Shown here: positions 8,483-17,869 of the stretch, piece after piece
Layout of the letters: every line of letters begins with the position of its first letter
Position numbering within the stretch: the stretch's first letter is position 1
NCBI RefSeq assembly: GCF_029945895.1
Contig: NZ_JAQSDL010000043.1
Span: 62,001-126,000 of the forward strand
Length of the DNA: 64,000 nt
Source: Polaromonas sp.
Lineage (GTDB): Bacteria; Pseudomonadota; Gammaproteobacteria; Burkholderiales; Burkholderiaceae_C
Direction: 5' to 3'
Translations under genes and position numbers: made by a program
Notes under the pieces: generated by a model
The model's input: only the letters and a program-made list of their open reading frames with translations
What the model was told of the DNA's origin: nothing
Database searches by the model: none

Positions 8483-9394
8483 TCAATGCGACCGGATCAT
8501 CGTGCCGTACGCCTGGTCGGTCAGGATCTCCAGCAGCATGGCGTGCGGCACGCGGCCGTCGATGATGTGCACCGAGTTCACCCCACTTTTGGCCGCATCC
8601 AGCGCGCCCTCGATCTTGGGCAGCATGCCGCCCGAGATGGTGCCGTCGGCAAACAGCTCGTCGATTTCACGGGCACTGAGGTCGGTCAGCAGTTCGCCGG
8701 CCTTGTTCAGCACGCCGGGCGTGTTCGTCAGCAGCACCAGCTTTTCGGCCTTCAGCACAATAGCCAGCTTGCCTGCCACGACATCGGCATTGATGTTGTA
8801 GCTCTCGTTGTGCTCGCCAAAGCCAATCGGGCTGATCACGGGGATGAAGGCGTCGTCCTGCAGCGCCTTGACGACGCTGGGGTCGATGCTGAGGATGTCA
8901 CCGACAAAGCCGATGTCGTGCTCTTTGGCCGGGTCGTCCTTGTCGACCATTTTGAGTTTCTGCGCCCGGATCAGCCCACCGTCGCGCCCGGTCAGGCCCA
9001 CCGCCTTGCCGCCGGCCTGGTTGATCAGGCCCACGATGTCCTGCTGCACCTGGCCCGCCAGCACCCACTCGACCACCTCCATGGTTTCTTCGTCGGTCAC
9101 GCGCATGCCCTGCACAAATTCGCCTTTCTTGCCCAGGCGGTTAAGCGCGGTCTCGATCTGCGGCCCGCCGCCATGCACCACCACCGGGTTCATGCCGACC
9201 AGTTTGAGCAGCACCACATCCTCGGCAAAGTCCGCCTGCAAGGCCGGGTCCGTCATGGCATTGCCGCCGTACTTGATGACCAGCGTCTTGCCGTGGAACT
9301 TGCGGATATAGGGCAGCGCCTGCGCCAGGATCTCGGCCTTGTCGCGCGGGCCTACGTGGGAGAGGTCGGGGTCGGGAGAAGAGGTGGTCGTCAT
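8483..9394 (-). CDS. argB: Acetylglutamate kinase
   Basis: A 303-residue enzyme that phosphorylates N-acetylglutamate in arginine biosynthesis. Motifs visible are [12 protein letters not shown] near residue 40 (nucleotide binding Lys and glycines), [10 protein letters not shown], the substrate region [12 protein letters not shown] and SGGMLPKI towards the C-terminus. Length and motif order are normal. The start ATG at 9394 fits the family N-terminus. It is the last intact housekeeping gene before the decayed insertion sequence and the polysaccharide locus. Confidence 0.96.
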   Translation of the reverse strand: MTTTSSPDPDLSHVGPRDKAEILAQALPYIRKFHGKTLVIKYGGNAMTDPALQADFAEDVVLLKLVGMNPVVVHGGGPQIETALNRLGKKGEFVQGMRVTDEETMEVVEWVLAGQVQQDIVGLINQAGGKAVGLTGRDGGLIRAQKLKMVDKDDPAKEHDIGFVGDILSIDPSVVKALQDDAFIPVISPIGFGEHNESYNINADVVAGKLAIVLKAEKLVLLTNTPGVLNKAGELLTDLSAREIDELFADGTISGGMLPKIEGALDAAKSGVNSVHIIDGRVPHAMLLEILTDQAYGTMIRSH

Positions 9395-9581
9395 TGCGGC
9401 TGGCCTTGTGTGAGGAAATAATGGTGGATTGTGCCGGAGACCGATGCATCAGGCCTTGATGTCGGATCCGCACCGCCTTTCGGCCACCTGACAGCTAAGA
9501 AAAGTCTGATCAAGTCATAAATTTGCGCTTGAGATTTCTGCAAGTCTCATTCATTCGCGAAAGTGGCTTTTTGCTGAGGAT

Positions 9582-10595
9582 TTAATGCCGCGGGGCGCAC
9601 TTTCTTGCGTCCCACGCTACGTTCGGACGCATTGCTCCCTGAATCGCCATCAATTGCCGTCGCACCATCCACAGGTCGACAGCGCGAAGAGGATGATGAC
9701 GTGTGCGGTGTTCTTCTGCAGTCCCTTGAAGCGCACCTTCACCAGCCCGAACTGTCTTTTGGTCAGCCGAAACGGATGCTCGACTTTGGCGCGGACGCTG
9801 GCGTTGCCGTGCTCCTGCTTCTGCACTTTGGCCTTGGCTCTGCATTGCGGCATCCTGGCAATGCCGGTGGGCCTAGCCGCGGTGTGCCATTGCAGATCAT
9901 CATGATTGACCCGCCCCGGCGCACTCCGGTAGCACGAGTCGGCATACACGTATTCTTCCTTGCCGTGTAGCAGGTCGGCTACGTGATTCAAATCCGCGTC
10001 GTTGGCCGATGTGGTCGTGACTGTATGCACCAGGCCGCTTTCAGCGTCCACGCCAATGTGGGCCTTCATGCCGAAGTACCACTGCTCACCTTTCTTGGTC
10101 TGGTGCATCCAGGGGTCACGCTCGCCGTCGGCATTCTTGGTGGAGTTGGGCGGCGCGATGATCGTGGCGTCCACGATGCTTCCTCCCCTGAGGAGCGCGC
10201 CTTTGCGGGCCAAGTTCGTGTTCACCGGTTTCAGAATGTCCTCAGCCAGCTCGTACTCTTCCAGCAGATGCCGGAAGTTCAGGACGGTGGTCTCGTCGGG
10301 ATCGCCTCTGCCAGGCTCAATCGCGCAAACGTGCGTAGCGACGCGATTTCATGCAGCGCCTCTTCCATCGCCGGGTCGCGGTACACGAACCAGTTCTGCA
10401 TCAGATGCACCCGCAGGATCGACTCCAGTGGGGGTAGGGCCTGCGACCGCGCCCGGCCACCGGGTAGAACGGCTCAATCAGCTTGAGCAACCGCTTCCAC
10501 GGAATCACCAGATCCATTTCATCCAGGAAGATCTCCCGGCGGGTCTTCTTCCTCTTGCCAGCATATTCGGCATCCGTCAAACTGATCTGATTTAT
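9582..10595 (-). pseudogene. IS5-family transposase, degraded by three frameshifts
   Basis: Reading leftward, the N-terminal part ([32 protein letters not shown]) is in one frame until about 10430-10434, a run of five C on this strand. [19 protein letters not shown] continues in a second frame until about 10297-10302. [14 protein letters not shown] through HQTKKGEQWYFGMKAHIGVD continues in a third. A last shift near 9674-9679 leads to LWMVRRQLMAIQG and the stop at 9582. Each break is repaired by one added base. The usual start Met before NQISLTDAEY reads ATA at 10595-10593. Terminal inverted repeats were not found, so the element ends are unclear. It marks the edge of the polysaccharide locus. 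Confidence 0.9.
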
Positions 10596-11884
10596 CGCTT
10601 CGACTCCTTTGCGCATATCAACGGTTCACAGGCAGGATCGGTGGACTTATTCAGACTTTCCCTAAAGCCGAAGGCCAGCAACACTCCTATAGCTAAGCAA
10701 AAAAAATCACCAATATACGCGTCATATAGAGAAGAATTGAAAAGGCAGGATGCGGCAAACGCCGCCAGCACTGACAAACCAGCCCGGGCAATGGGGCGCT
10801 TCATCTTGAGAAAATCCAGTGCAGTCATAATAAAAAATGCGAAAAAAAGAAAGATTCCACCTACGCCCAACTGAACGCCCCATAACAAAAATTCTTGGTG
10901 AGGATTGCGTACGGTATCAACCCCCCGCCCTGCTGAGGAACTGTTGACGAACTCTATGCGCTGATACTCTGTGGCCCAACTGCCCACGCCTGATCCGAGC
11001 CAAGGCTTTATCCCTATCGCTTGGAGAGAAGTTCTCCAGAGTCGCAGCCGTACGCCCGAAGAAGTGGCCGCTTCTGGGTGAGTGGCGTAAGTATTAACCT
11101 CTGCGGCAACACCTGAAAATCGCTGCGAAACTTTATCAAAGCTAAAGAAAGCCACTACACATATTAGAGGGGGGACTATGACCGCTGCAAGACGATAGCG
11201 CCCGGGCAGCGCCCAGAAAATTGCCAGTGAAACCACTATCACGCCGACGATATGACCAGTGCGGCCCACGAAAAGAATATAAACAGCTCCCAACGCCAAC
11301 AAAGACAACGCGATCGCAGCACAAAAAAGGAACCGATTAGGCGCTAAGCTTTTCAAATGCCAAAAAACTGCGGCAACCACCGCACTAATGATTCCTTGAT
11401 CCAGATAACTCGAAAATACTGAATAAGAGGCTTTGGCCATGTTCGAGGTAGCCCATGGCACCTGAACACCTGCAAAGAGCAGCCAAGAGCCTGCAAGTAA
11501 AAAAATCTGTGCCCCCAAAAATGTTGTCAGAATCCAACTCGCATCCCGGCGGGTGCGCACGAGCACCAGCAAGGCTGGAATCACCAGAAACTTACCGTAT
11601 TTTCCCATCGCACCTAGAGCCTCGGCCATGGTTGCAGTGGTCCACAAAAGGCTGACGGCAAATACGAACAAAATTAACGCCACCAGCCTCGGCGTCCAGA
11701 GAGAACGCAACGGATCAACATATTCCTCGTATCCCTCTGCTCGACTGCCACGCCGCAGTAAAAACACGAGTGCGGTAACCAGCAGAGAGATTTTTGCTAG
11801 GCTAATAATGACAAGGGACAGGCCTGAGGAACCTGCGGAAGTGCATATAGTAATCAATCTCACGCTGACGCGGTCTGTAGTCAT
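10592..11884 (-). CDS. O-antigen ligase / Wzy-like membrane protein
   Basis: A 430-residue polytopic membrane protein of the WaaL/Wzy_C family, which joins or polymerises lipid-linked glycans at the periplasmic face. About ten hydrophobic segments are visible. The signature periplasmic loop includes VRLRLWRTSLQAIGIKPWLGSGVGSW and VRNPHQEFLLWGVQLGVGG, with the PHQEFL His typical of ligases. The ATG at 11884 lacks a clear Shine-Dalgarno. The last codons and the stop at 10592 overlap the decayed transposase region, so the native C-terminus may have been altered by the insertion. Being the last gene of the locus and having the NPH(Q/N)E motif, it is more likely the ligase than the protein at 17870. 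Confidence 0.82.
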   Translation of the reverse strand: MTTDRVSVRLITICTSAGSSGLSLVIISLAKISLLVTALVFLLRRGSRAEGYEEYVDPLRSLWTPRLVALILFVFAVSLLWTTATMAEALGAMGKYGKFLVIPALLVLVRTRRDASWILTTFLGAQIFLLAGSWLLFAGVQVPWATSNMAKASYSVFSSYLDQGIISAVVAAVFWHLKSLAPNRFLFCAAIALSLLALGAVYILFVGRTGHIVGVIVVSLAIFWALPGRYRLAAVIVPPLICVVAFFSFDKVSQRFSGVAAEVNTYATHPEAATSSGVRLRLWRTSLQAIGIKPWLGSGVGSWATEYQRIEFVNSSSAGRGVDTVRNPHQEFLLWGVQLGVGGIFLFFAFFIMTALDFLKMKRPIARAGLSVLAAFAASCLFNSSLYDAYIGDFFCLAIGVLLAFGFRESLNKSTDPACEPLICAKESKR

Positions 11885-12003
11885 TTTCAGCTTGAAAGTT
11901 GAATTGAAGAAAGCAGCAAATGTGGCGAAAATGCCACCGAGCGAACAGCACGGACCTCCCTGTGACGCATCTCAGGTACGTCCCTCGTAAATTTAAAATC
12001 CTG

Positions 12004-13878
12004 CTACGCTGCCGACTCACCGCCATACCCTTGAACGCAGGCGTGAAGAATCAACTTGATTTGCGCTATATTTCCCTGCTCTGCGGCCTGCCATAAGGTC
12101 TTGAGATGGATTTCCAATATCTCCCAAGGCAGGTAATCTTCATGTGCTTTCATAATACGAGAATGCGCTGTGGGCGTCGGATTGTCACCTATGAGCAACT
12201 CTTCATATAGTTTTTCCCCTGGACGCAAGCCGGTGATGGCAATCTCAATATCCCCCGTTGAATTGACGTCATCGCGCACCGTCAGTCCAGACAACTCCAC
12301 CATTCGGCGGGCAAGATCCATGATTCTGACGGGCTCGCCCATGTCCAGCACAAACACTTCCCCGCCCCCAGCCATAGCACCCGCTTGCAGCACCAGCTGA
12401 GCAGCCTCGGGAATGGTCATGAAATACCGGGTGACTTCCGGGTGCGTTACCGTCAACGGGCCGCCACCGGCGAGCTGCCTGCGAAACAGGGGAACCACAC
12501 TGCCGCTGGATCCCAGCACGTTGCCGAAGCGAACCATGCCAAAACATGTAGCCGACTCTCCGGCTTGCCCAGCCAAGGCCTGCAAGACAAGTTCGGCCAT
12601 GCGCTTGCTGGCTCCCATGACGTTTGTGGGGCGCACAGCCTTGTCGGTAGACACGAGTATGAACTGGGCGACTCCGCTCTCCATAGCTGCGCGCGCCATG
12701 TTGAGCGTACCGAACACATTATTGGTAATGCCTTCTGCCGGATTGGACTCCACCATGGGCACATGCTTGTAGGCCGCCGCATGGTAAACCGTAGCAGGTC
12801 GGTAAGTGTGGCAGATTTCCTGCAAGCGCCGGGGGCTGGCCACACTTCCCAACAGCGGCACCAGTTCGCAGCCGAATCCTTGGGCAACACACAGACCCTG
12901 CAATTCCTGGTGAATGCTGTAAAGACCAAACTCGTTATGGTCCAGCAACAGCAACTGACGAGGATACTCAGCCAGAATCTGCCGACACAACTCACTGCCG
13001 ATGCTTCCACCCGCACCAGTCACAAGAACTACCTTGTCTGCCAGATTGCGCGCCAGCAAGTCGGTGTTGGGCGGCACTGTGTCGCGGCCTAGCAGATCTT
13101 CAATGTCAAGTTCCTTGAAATCCTGTACCGTGACGCGCCCAGTAGCCAGATCGGCCAAGCCCGGCAAGGTGCGAATATGAACAGGCACCGAGCGCAGGCT
13201 GTCGATGATCCGGTTGCGCCGTGCGCGCGAGGAACTGGGCAAAGCCAGCAAAATGTCCGTCACCCCCAGCCGGGCCACCAAGCCAGGAACGTCCGGCGGG
13301 GCGAACACCGGCACACCGTTGATGCTACGGCCCACCTTGGCCGCGTCATCATCGACAAAACCCAGCAAGGAAAATTGCCTCGATATTCCCATCGCGGAGG
13401 CTGTTTGCACACCCGCTGTGCCCGCGCCGTAAATCAGGAGGCGGCCTTCGGCCTGCCTTTGTGCACTTCCCAGACCCGCCAGCCAGAATCGGGCCACTGC
13501 CCGGCTGGCTCCCACAAGCAGCAAAAAGATCAATGGCTGTAATACACCCAAGCTACGCGGCACACCAAGCCACTGCTGCCACAAAAGCACAGCCATAAAG
13601 ACCATGCCGAACACAACCACAGCCTGCCCGGTGGCCTTCAACGCCGCTTGCCCTGTGTACCTGAAGATGGCCCGGTAAAGACCAAACTTGACGAATACAG
13701 GGATCGCCAGCAGCGGCGCCAGTCCATACACCCACCATTGCGCATCGCGGGGGGAATGCAATTCATCCAGTCTGAGCGTGAACGCGATCCAGGTGGAAAG
13801 CAATGCCAAAACAACGTCGACCGCAATAACCACCGCCAGCTTGACCACCCGTGGCCAGCCTAAAATTGTGCTCTGCAT
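12004..13878 (-). CDS. Membrane-bound nucleotide-sugar 4,6-dehydratase (WbpM/CapD/FlaA1 family)
   Basis: A 624-residue protein with four N-terminal membrane segments (about residues 10-140), a first Rossmann-like domain (IYGAGTAGVQTASA near 150) and a catalytic SDR domain starting at VVLVTGAGGSIGSELCRQI near 285. Catalytic-region signatures are AAAYKHVPMVE, VSTDKAVRPTNVMGASKRMAE and GLRPGEKLYEELL. Family members (WbpM, PglF, WreV) convert UDP-GlcNAc to UDP-4-keto-6-deoxy-GlcNAc, the first step to QuiNAc, FucNAc or bacillosamine. The reductase/epimerase and phosphoglycosyltransferase at 14312-15819 would use its product. Confidence 0.92.
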   Translation of the reverse strand: MQSTILGWPRVVKLAVVIAVDVVLALLSTWIAFTLRLDELHSPRDAQWWVYGLAPLLAIPVFVKFGLYRAIFRYTGQAALKATGQAVVVFGMVFMAVLLWQQWLGVPRSLGVLQPLIFLLLVGASRAVARFWLAGLGSAQRQAEGRLLIYGAGTAGVQTASAMGISRQFSLLGFVDDDAAKVGRSINGVPVFAPPDVPGLVARLGVTDILLALPSSSRARRNRIIDSLRSVPVHIRTLPGLADLATGRVTVQDFKELDIEDLLGRDTVPPNTDLLARNLADKVVLVTGAGGSIGSELCRQILAEYPRQLLLLDHNEFGLYSIHQELQGLCVAQGFGCELVPLLGSVASPRRLQEICHTYRPATVYHAAAYKHVPMVESNPAEGITNNVFGTLNMARAAMESGVAQFILVSTDKAVRPTNVMGASKRMAELVLQALAGQAGESATCFGMVRFGNVLGSSGSVVPLFRRQLAGGGPLTVTHPEVTRYFMTIPEAAQLVLQAGAMAGGGEVFVLDMGEPVRIMDLARRMVELSGLTVRDDVNSTGDIEIAITGLRPGEKLYEELLIGDNPTPTAHSRIMKAHEDYLPWEILEIHLKTLWQAAEQGNIAQIKLILHACVQGYGGESAA

Positions 13879-13902
13879 TTTATTTCCGCCCCGCGATGCC
13901 CA

Positions 13903-14265
13903 TTAGCTTTTAATGGCAAATTCTTCTTTGGTTTTCCCCTGCGCCAGAAGCGAGGACAGCCAACGCGGCGTCAGACCCCGGCCACTCCAAGTTTCCCCCG
14001 CCGGCCCCTGATATTTGGGCGAAATAGTCTTATCCTGCTTTTTGGCCTGCGAACGCGACTTTTCGTTAGTATCTCCCGCCTTGGGTTTCTGCTTTGCCTT
14101 GCTGGTACCCGTGTTATTAGGGCGCAAGTCCTTTATCGTGATGCCATATGCATGCATCTTGGCACGGATTTCCTCAACGGTTTTCTGAAACTCCTTCACC
14201 TTGATGTCGGATGCCTTTTTTTGAAGCTCTTCGATCTGTTTTTGAATATCAATCAAATTGTTCAT
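13903..14265 (-). CDS. H-NS-like nucleoid-associated protein
   Basis: A 120-residue small basic protein. Residues 1-45 form a charged helical (coiled-coil) oligomerisation region, residues 50-80 are a Lys/Ser/Gln-rich linker, and the C-terminus has the H-NS DNA-binding signature (YQGPAGETWSGRGLTPRWL), as in beta-proteobacterial H-NS family proteins. Known relatives silence AT-rich acquired DNA. A strong Shine-Dalgarno (TAGGAGA) precedes the ATG at 14265. The gene sits in the same direction between the phosphoglycosyltransferase and the 4,6-dehydratase genes, 46 and 24 bases from each, which is unusual company for a regulator and suggests control of this locus. Confidence 0.88.
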   Translation of the reverse strand: MNNLIDIQKQIEELQKKASDIKVKEFQKTVEEIRAKMHAYGITIKDLRPNNTGTSKAKQKPKAGDTNEKSRSQAKKQDKTISPKYQGPAGETWSGRGLTPRWLSSLLAQGKTKEEFAIKS

Positions 14266-14311
14266 ATTTTCTCCTAGGTATAAAGAAAATCAGCCATGGA
14301 TTATTGCCCCG

Positions 14312-14872
14312 TCAATGGGCAATGCTATCCTGCTTGATGACCTTGATGGCGGTGCAAAATATTATCTTCATGTCAAACCAGAATGATTGCCGCCGAACAT
14401 ACTCTGCGTCCAACTGGACTTTCTGGGGGAGGGGTAATCCGTCACGGCCGTTGACCTGGGCCCAGCCCGTCAGGCCAGGCACGAGTTCATGCACACCATA
14501 CTGCATCCGCAGAGCGATCAGGTCATGTTGATTGAAAAGCGCGGGGCGCGGGCCGACAAAACTCATATCGCCTTTGATAATGCTCCACAGTTGCGGCAGT
14601 TCATCCAGGCTGGTTTTTCGCAATATGCTACCCACTGGCGTGAGGAATCTGTCCGGGTTGTTCAGCAAATGGGTTGCCACCGCCGGTGTGTCCAGTTTCA
14701 TGGTGCGGAATTTGGGCATCCTGAAAATGACATTGCGGCGTCCCACGCGGTCAGACCAATATAGCACCGGTCCCCTGGACGTGGCTCGGACGAGCAAGGC
14801 CACGAGTAACAGGGGCAACAGCAGGCACAAGCCCGCCACCAGCCCCAGCACGAGGTCAAACAGACGTTTCAC
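14312..14872 (-). CDS. Small monotopic phosphoglycosyltransferase (initiating sugar transferase)
   Basis: A 186-residue sugar transferase of the PglC/WcaJ catalytic-domain type, which moves a sugar-1-phosphate from a UDP-sugar to undecaprenyl phosphate to start a glycan. One hydrophobic re-entrant segment spans residues about 6-28. Motifs are FRMPKFRTMK, RKTSLDELPQLW (the Asp-Glu pair of the family) and MSFVGPRPALF, then PGLTGWAQVNGRDGL. It lacks the long N-terminal membrane region of WcaJ, so it is the minimal PglC-like form. A GTG start at 14872 is chosen because it overlaps the upstream stop as GTGA, giving tight translational coupling with the epimerase/reductase gene. Confidence 0.92.
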   Translation of the reverse strand: MKRLFDLVLGLVAGLCLLLPLLLVALLVRATSRGPVLYWSDRVGRRNVIFRMPKFRTMKLDTPAVATHLLNNPDRFLTPVGSILRKTSLDELPQLWSIIKGDMSFVGPRPALFNQHDLIALRMQYGVHELVPGLTGWAQVNGRDGLPLPQKVQLDAEYVRRQSFWFDMKIIFCTAIKVIKQDSIAH

Positions 14873-15819
14873 GATCCCTTCCTTCCCGCAACCGTTTGTT
14901 GAAGTGCGTCTGCCACCCCTAGCGGAGGCGCCCAATCCAGAACATGACGCGCCTTGGAAATATCAAGCTGCAGATTTCCGCAAAGACGCTCGAGGGCGTC
15001 CCTTTTTCCAAGCAGCGCGGCGCCCGCCTGCAAGGCCCACAGCGGCACCGACGGCACCCGCGCAGACACGCCTGCCGCTCTTGCAAGACCATGGACCAGC
15101 CCGGGAGTGGAAAGATCGTGTCCGTCACTGACAAAAAAGGTCTCGTTGGCGGCCAGCGGATGGTCCGCGCAAGTGAAAATAAAATCCACCAGATTGTCAA
15201 TTGCCACGAAGCTGCGGAGGTTTTGCACCGCTCCCAGGGGCAGGAGCCGTCCCTTTTGGATGGCGCCCAGAAGCGCGGCAAAGTTAGCCTTTACCCCCGG
15301 CCCGTAAACGAGTGGGGGGCGGATGATCGTCACCTCCATACCTGTCCGGACCGCCAGTTCGCGCAAACCCTGTTCGGCCTCCAATTTTGATACACCATAA
15401 GCGTCGGCAGGCAACGGGGCATCGCTTTCGGAAAACGGTTTTCCCGGCGGTGTAGCCTCCCCGTTGACCTTGATTGAGCTGACAAAGACAAAACGTCGCA
15501 CACCAGCAGCGGCCGCCTGGCGCGCCAGATTCAGTGTGCCCTCCACATTGACGCGGCGAAAACTGCCCAAGGGGTCAGCGGAAGACTCGCGCATCACGTG
15601 GACCCTGGCGGCTAGGTGAACCAGGACATCACAATTCACAAGGGATGGCCCCCACTCTGTCGCGCCATCGATATTCCCCACAACAACATGGTCGATCCCC
15701 GGCGACATGTCACACGCCGCGCGGGTGACGGCGCGCACATCACGCCTGCGAGCCACGGCCTCCGTGCACGCGGCCCGTCCGACAAAGCCTGTGGCACCGG
15801 TGATTGTCAGGAAAGGCAT
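14869..15819 (-). CDS. NAD-dependent epimerase/4-ketoreductase (WbpV/WreQ/GalE-like SDR)
   Basis: A 316-residue extended short-chain dehydrogenase with the cofactor motif TGATGFVG at the N-terminus, FVSSIKVNGE, and the catalytic YGVSK pair. The family includes UDP-QuiNAc-forming 4-reductases (WbpV, WreQ) and UDP-GlcNAc epimerases. Because it lies directly before a small phosphoglycosyltransferase and near a 4,6-dehydratase, production of UDP-QuiNAc (or UDP-FucNAc) for chain initiation is the best inference. The start overlaps the end of the glycosyltransferase gene upstream by 13 bases. Confidence 0.85.
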   Translation of the reverse strand: MPFLTITGATGFVGRAACTEAVARRRDVRAVTRAACDMSPGIDHVVVGNIDGATEWGPSLVNCDVLVHLAARVHVMRESSADPLGSFRRVNVEGTLNLARQAAAAGVRRFVFVSSIKVNGEATPPGKPFSESDAPLPADAYGVSKLEAEQGLRELAVRTGMEVTIIRPPLVYGPGVKANFAALLGAIQKGRLLPLGAVQNLRSFVAIDNLVDFIFTCADHPLAANETFFVSDGHDLSTPGLVHGLARAAGVSARVPSVPLWALQAGAALLGKRDALERLCGNLQLDISKARHVLDWAPPLGVADALQQTVAGRKGS

Positions 15820-17057
15820 GTGTCGACCATGTTTTTGCCCCGCAACAGCGCACCGTATTCCTGCGCAACCTGCAAATTGACTTTCTCAGCATCGAACAGC
15901 GCCTGCGCCCGCCGCCTGGCGGCCTCGCCCATGCCTGTCCGCAAGGACTTGCTTTCTAGCATGCGATGGAGCGCAGTCGCGAGCTCCCCGAAATTTTTGG
16001 GAGGCACCAGCAATCCCGTTTCCCCATTGACAACGGCATCTGTCAGACCGTAAATAGCACTTCCGACCGTCGGCACCCCCATGGCGGCGGCTTCAATAAC
16101 CACGGTTCCGAAGCCCTCCCGGTAGCTCGGCAGGCAAAGAACATCAGCAATGGCCATATAGCTTTCCGGACAATCCGTGTACCCGACGCAATGCACATCT
16201 TCAAGCTGCGAGAGATCCTCATGCGAGAGGCTGCCGCCCACCCCGCTTTCTTCATCCGCAGGACCAACAAGAACCAAGTGGACCTCAGGAAACCCGGGCT
16301 TGAGTGCACCAAATGCCTGCAACAGCTCCCTAACACCCTTTTCCTGGGTGATGCGTCCTACAAACAGAAGCACGCAGGCGACCTCGGGAATCCCAAGCGA
16401 ACGTTTCAGAGAGGCCCTGTCTGCCGGAGAGAACCGTGTGCGGTCGAAGCGGCGCATATCAACGCCTGCCAGCGAGCCGGCGCCGATGACAGCCAGCCGG
16501 TCAGCACCCATGATTTTCTGGTCGATTAGGAATTCCCGCTGGCTTGCACTGTCGGCATAACATCGTGTGTTGAGCCTGCCCACAAGTACATCGCTCCATC
16601 GCGCGACTCGCCCCTTGACACCCCTCATGCCGACCCAAGGCTGTCCCGTGAAGGTATGCAACCGAACCGGCACACGCGCCAGAAACGCAGCGATGGCCGT
16701 CAACAGCCCCGCCTTTGGCGTGGTTGAATGCGCGATTTGCGTGCGGTTTTTCCGGAAGAAAAGAAACAGCCGCAACAGCGCCACCGCGTCATGCCCCGGG
16801 GATATGGCGCGCCGGATGTCGATGATCTCGCAACGAACGCTGCCCATGCTCCTGAGCACCTCCATCCCGGCGCCGGCGCTGGTGGCCACCGTCACTAGCG
16901 CGCCAGACTGCGCAAGCATGGCGATCTGGTGCTTGAGCTGTGTCACAACAAAAAAAGGGACGGTGGATATCCTGGCAATTCGTATGCCGGACAACGCCAA
17001 AACGTTCGCAGGAGGGGCCGAGATCGGCATGTTGATCAACTCCCTGGGGTCGCGCAT
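15807..17057 (-). CDS. GT4-family glycosyltransferase
   Basis: A 416-residue GT-B glycosyltransferase. The C-terminal half holds the family 4 hallmarks: LLFVGRITQEKGVRELLQAF (donor-binding domain start near residue 230), PSYREGFGTVVIEAAAMGVPTV with the E-x7-E motif, and GLLVPP. An N-terminal ISTVPFFVVTQL and HSTTPKAGLL match the O-antigen GT4 subgroup that often acts early in the repeat unit. Two starts are possible, ATG 17057 (AAGG upstream) and ATG 17030 (AGGGAG upstream). The end overlaps the next gene by 13 bases. Donor and linkage cannot be told. Confidence 0.9.
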   Translation of the reverse strand: MRDPRELINMPISAPPANVLALSGIRIARISTVPFFVVTQLKHQIAMLAQSGALVTVATSAGAGMEVLRSMGSVRCEIIDIRRAISPGHDAVALLRLFLFFRKNRTQIAHSTTPKAGLLTAIAAFLARVPVRLHTFTGQPWVGMRGVKGRVARWSDVLVGRLNTRCYADSASQREFLIDQKIMGADRLAVIGAGSLAGVDMRRFDRTRFSPADRASLKRSLGIPEVACVLLFVGRITQEKGVRELLQAFGALKPGFPEVHLVLVGPADEESGVGGSLSHEDLSQLEDVHCVGYTDCPESYMAIADVLCLPSYREGFGTVVIEAAAMGVPTVGSAIYGLTDAVVNGETGLLVPPKNFGELATALHRMLESKSLRTGMGEAARRRAQALFDAEKVNLQVAQEYGALLRGKNMVDTCLS

Positions 17058-17094
17058 GATCGCCTTGTCGTGTTCGCCTGCCTGATCGTCAATA

Positions 17095-17838
17095 TCACCT
17101 GGTCTCCCACCAGTTCATCAGCCGCCTGAGGTAAACCCGGCCGATCTGGAGTGCGAGTGCAGTTACAAAGGCAAGGCGATCCAGAATGATGGGAACGATG
17201 CTCCTTCTCTGGAGCGTCGAAGCATTCCCTCCATGCCTGATGAAGTCCATCAAGGGCACGGGCACGAAGCTGATCTTGTACCCAAAATATTGGGCCAGCA
17301 CCCCAATCCAGGCGTCGTGGAATATACCGATATGCGGGGAGATCGGCAGCACATCCCGGAGGATATTCCGCCTGAAAGCCATGCAACACCCGGTGAAAGT
17401 ATTGCTGACGATGTTCTTGATCACGCCCGGTGAACTGCCAGCCATCTCAAAGAGAGAAGCGTGAAGAACCTGCCCGCCGCGCATCACCACCGCATCGTGA
17501 ACGACCAGGTCGAGCTTGCCGGCTTCCAGCATTTTCACCACCGTGGCGACCTTTCCATCGTGCCAGCGATCATCCTGATCACTGAGAAAAACAATATCTC
17601 CGCCGGCTTCCTGCAACGCGCGATTAAACGTCAGCGCGGCTCCCACGTTTATCGGGTTGATGATTAGCTGGATGCGTGCATCTCTGAAATTCCCGATGAT
17701 TTCCACCGTGTTATCGGTCGACTTGTCATCCACAACAATCAGCTGATCTGCGTCATTGAGCTGTTTGAGAATGGAAGATATCTGGGTCTCGACATGCGCC
17801 GCACCATTATAAGTAGCCATGCACACGGATATTTTCAT
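17095..17838 (-). CDS. GT2-family glycosyltransferase
   Basis: A 247-residue family 2 (GT-A) glycosyltransferase of the rhamnosyltransferase-like subgroup. It has SVCMATYNGA at the N-terminus, VVDDKSTDNT, and LSDQDDRW, with the metal-binding acidic residues near residue 85. FTGCCMAFRRN and HDAWIG are also typical of the subgroup. The LSDQDD form is common in predicted rhamnosyltransferases, which would fit the rml genes at 48.5-52 kb, but acceptor and donor are unproven. It begins 31 bases after the polymerase gene. Confidence 0.9.
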   Translation of the reverse strand: MKISVCMATYNGAAHVETQISSILKQLNDADQLIVVDDKSTDNTVEIIGNFRDARIQLIINPINVGAALTFNRALQEAGGDIVFLSDQDDRWHDGKVATVVKMLEAGKLDLVVHDAVVMRGGQVLHASLFEMAGSSPGVIKNIVSNTFTGCCMAFRRNILRDVLPISPHIGIFHDAWIGVLAQYFGYKISFVPVPLMDFIRHGGNASTLQRRSIVPIILDRLAFVTALALQIGRVYLRRLMNWWETR

Positions 17839-17869
17839 GGGCTTCCTTCAACTGCAAAAGGAATCTCGG

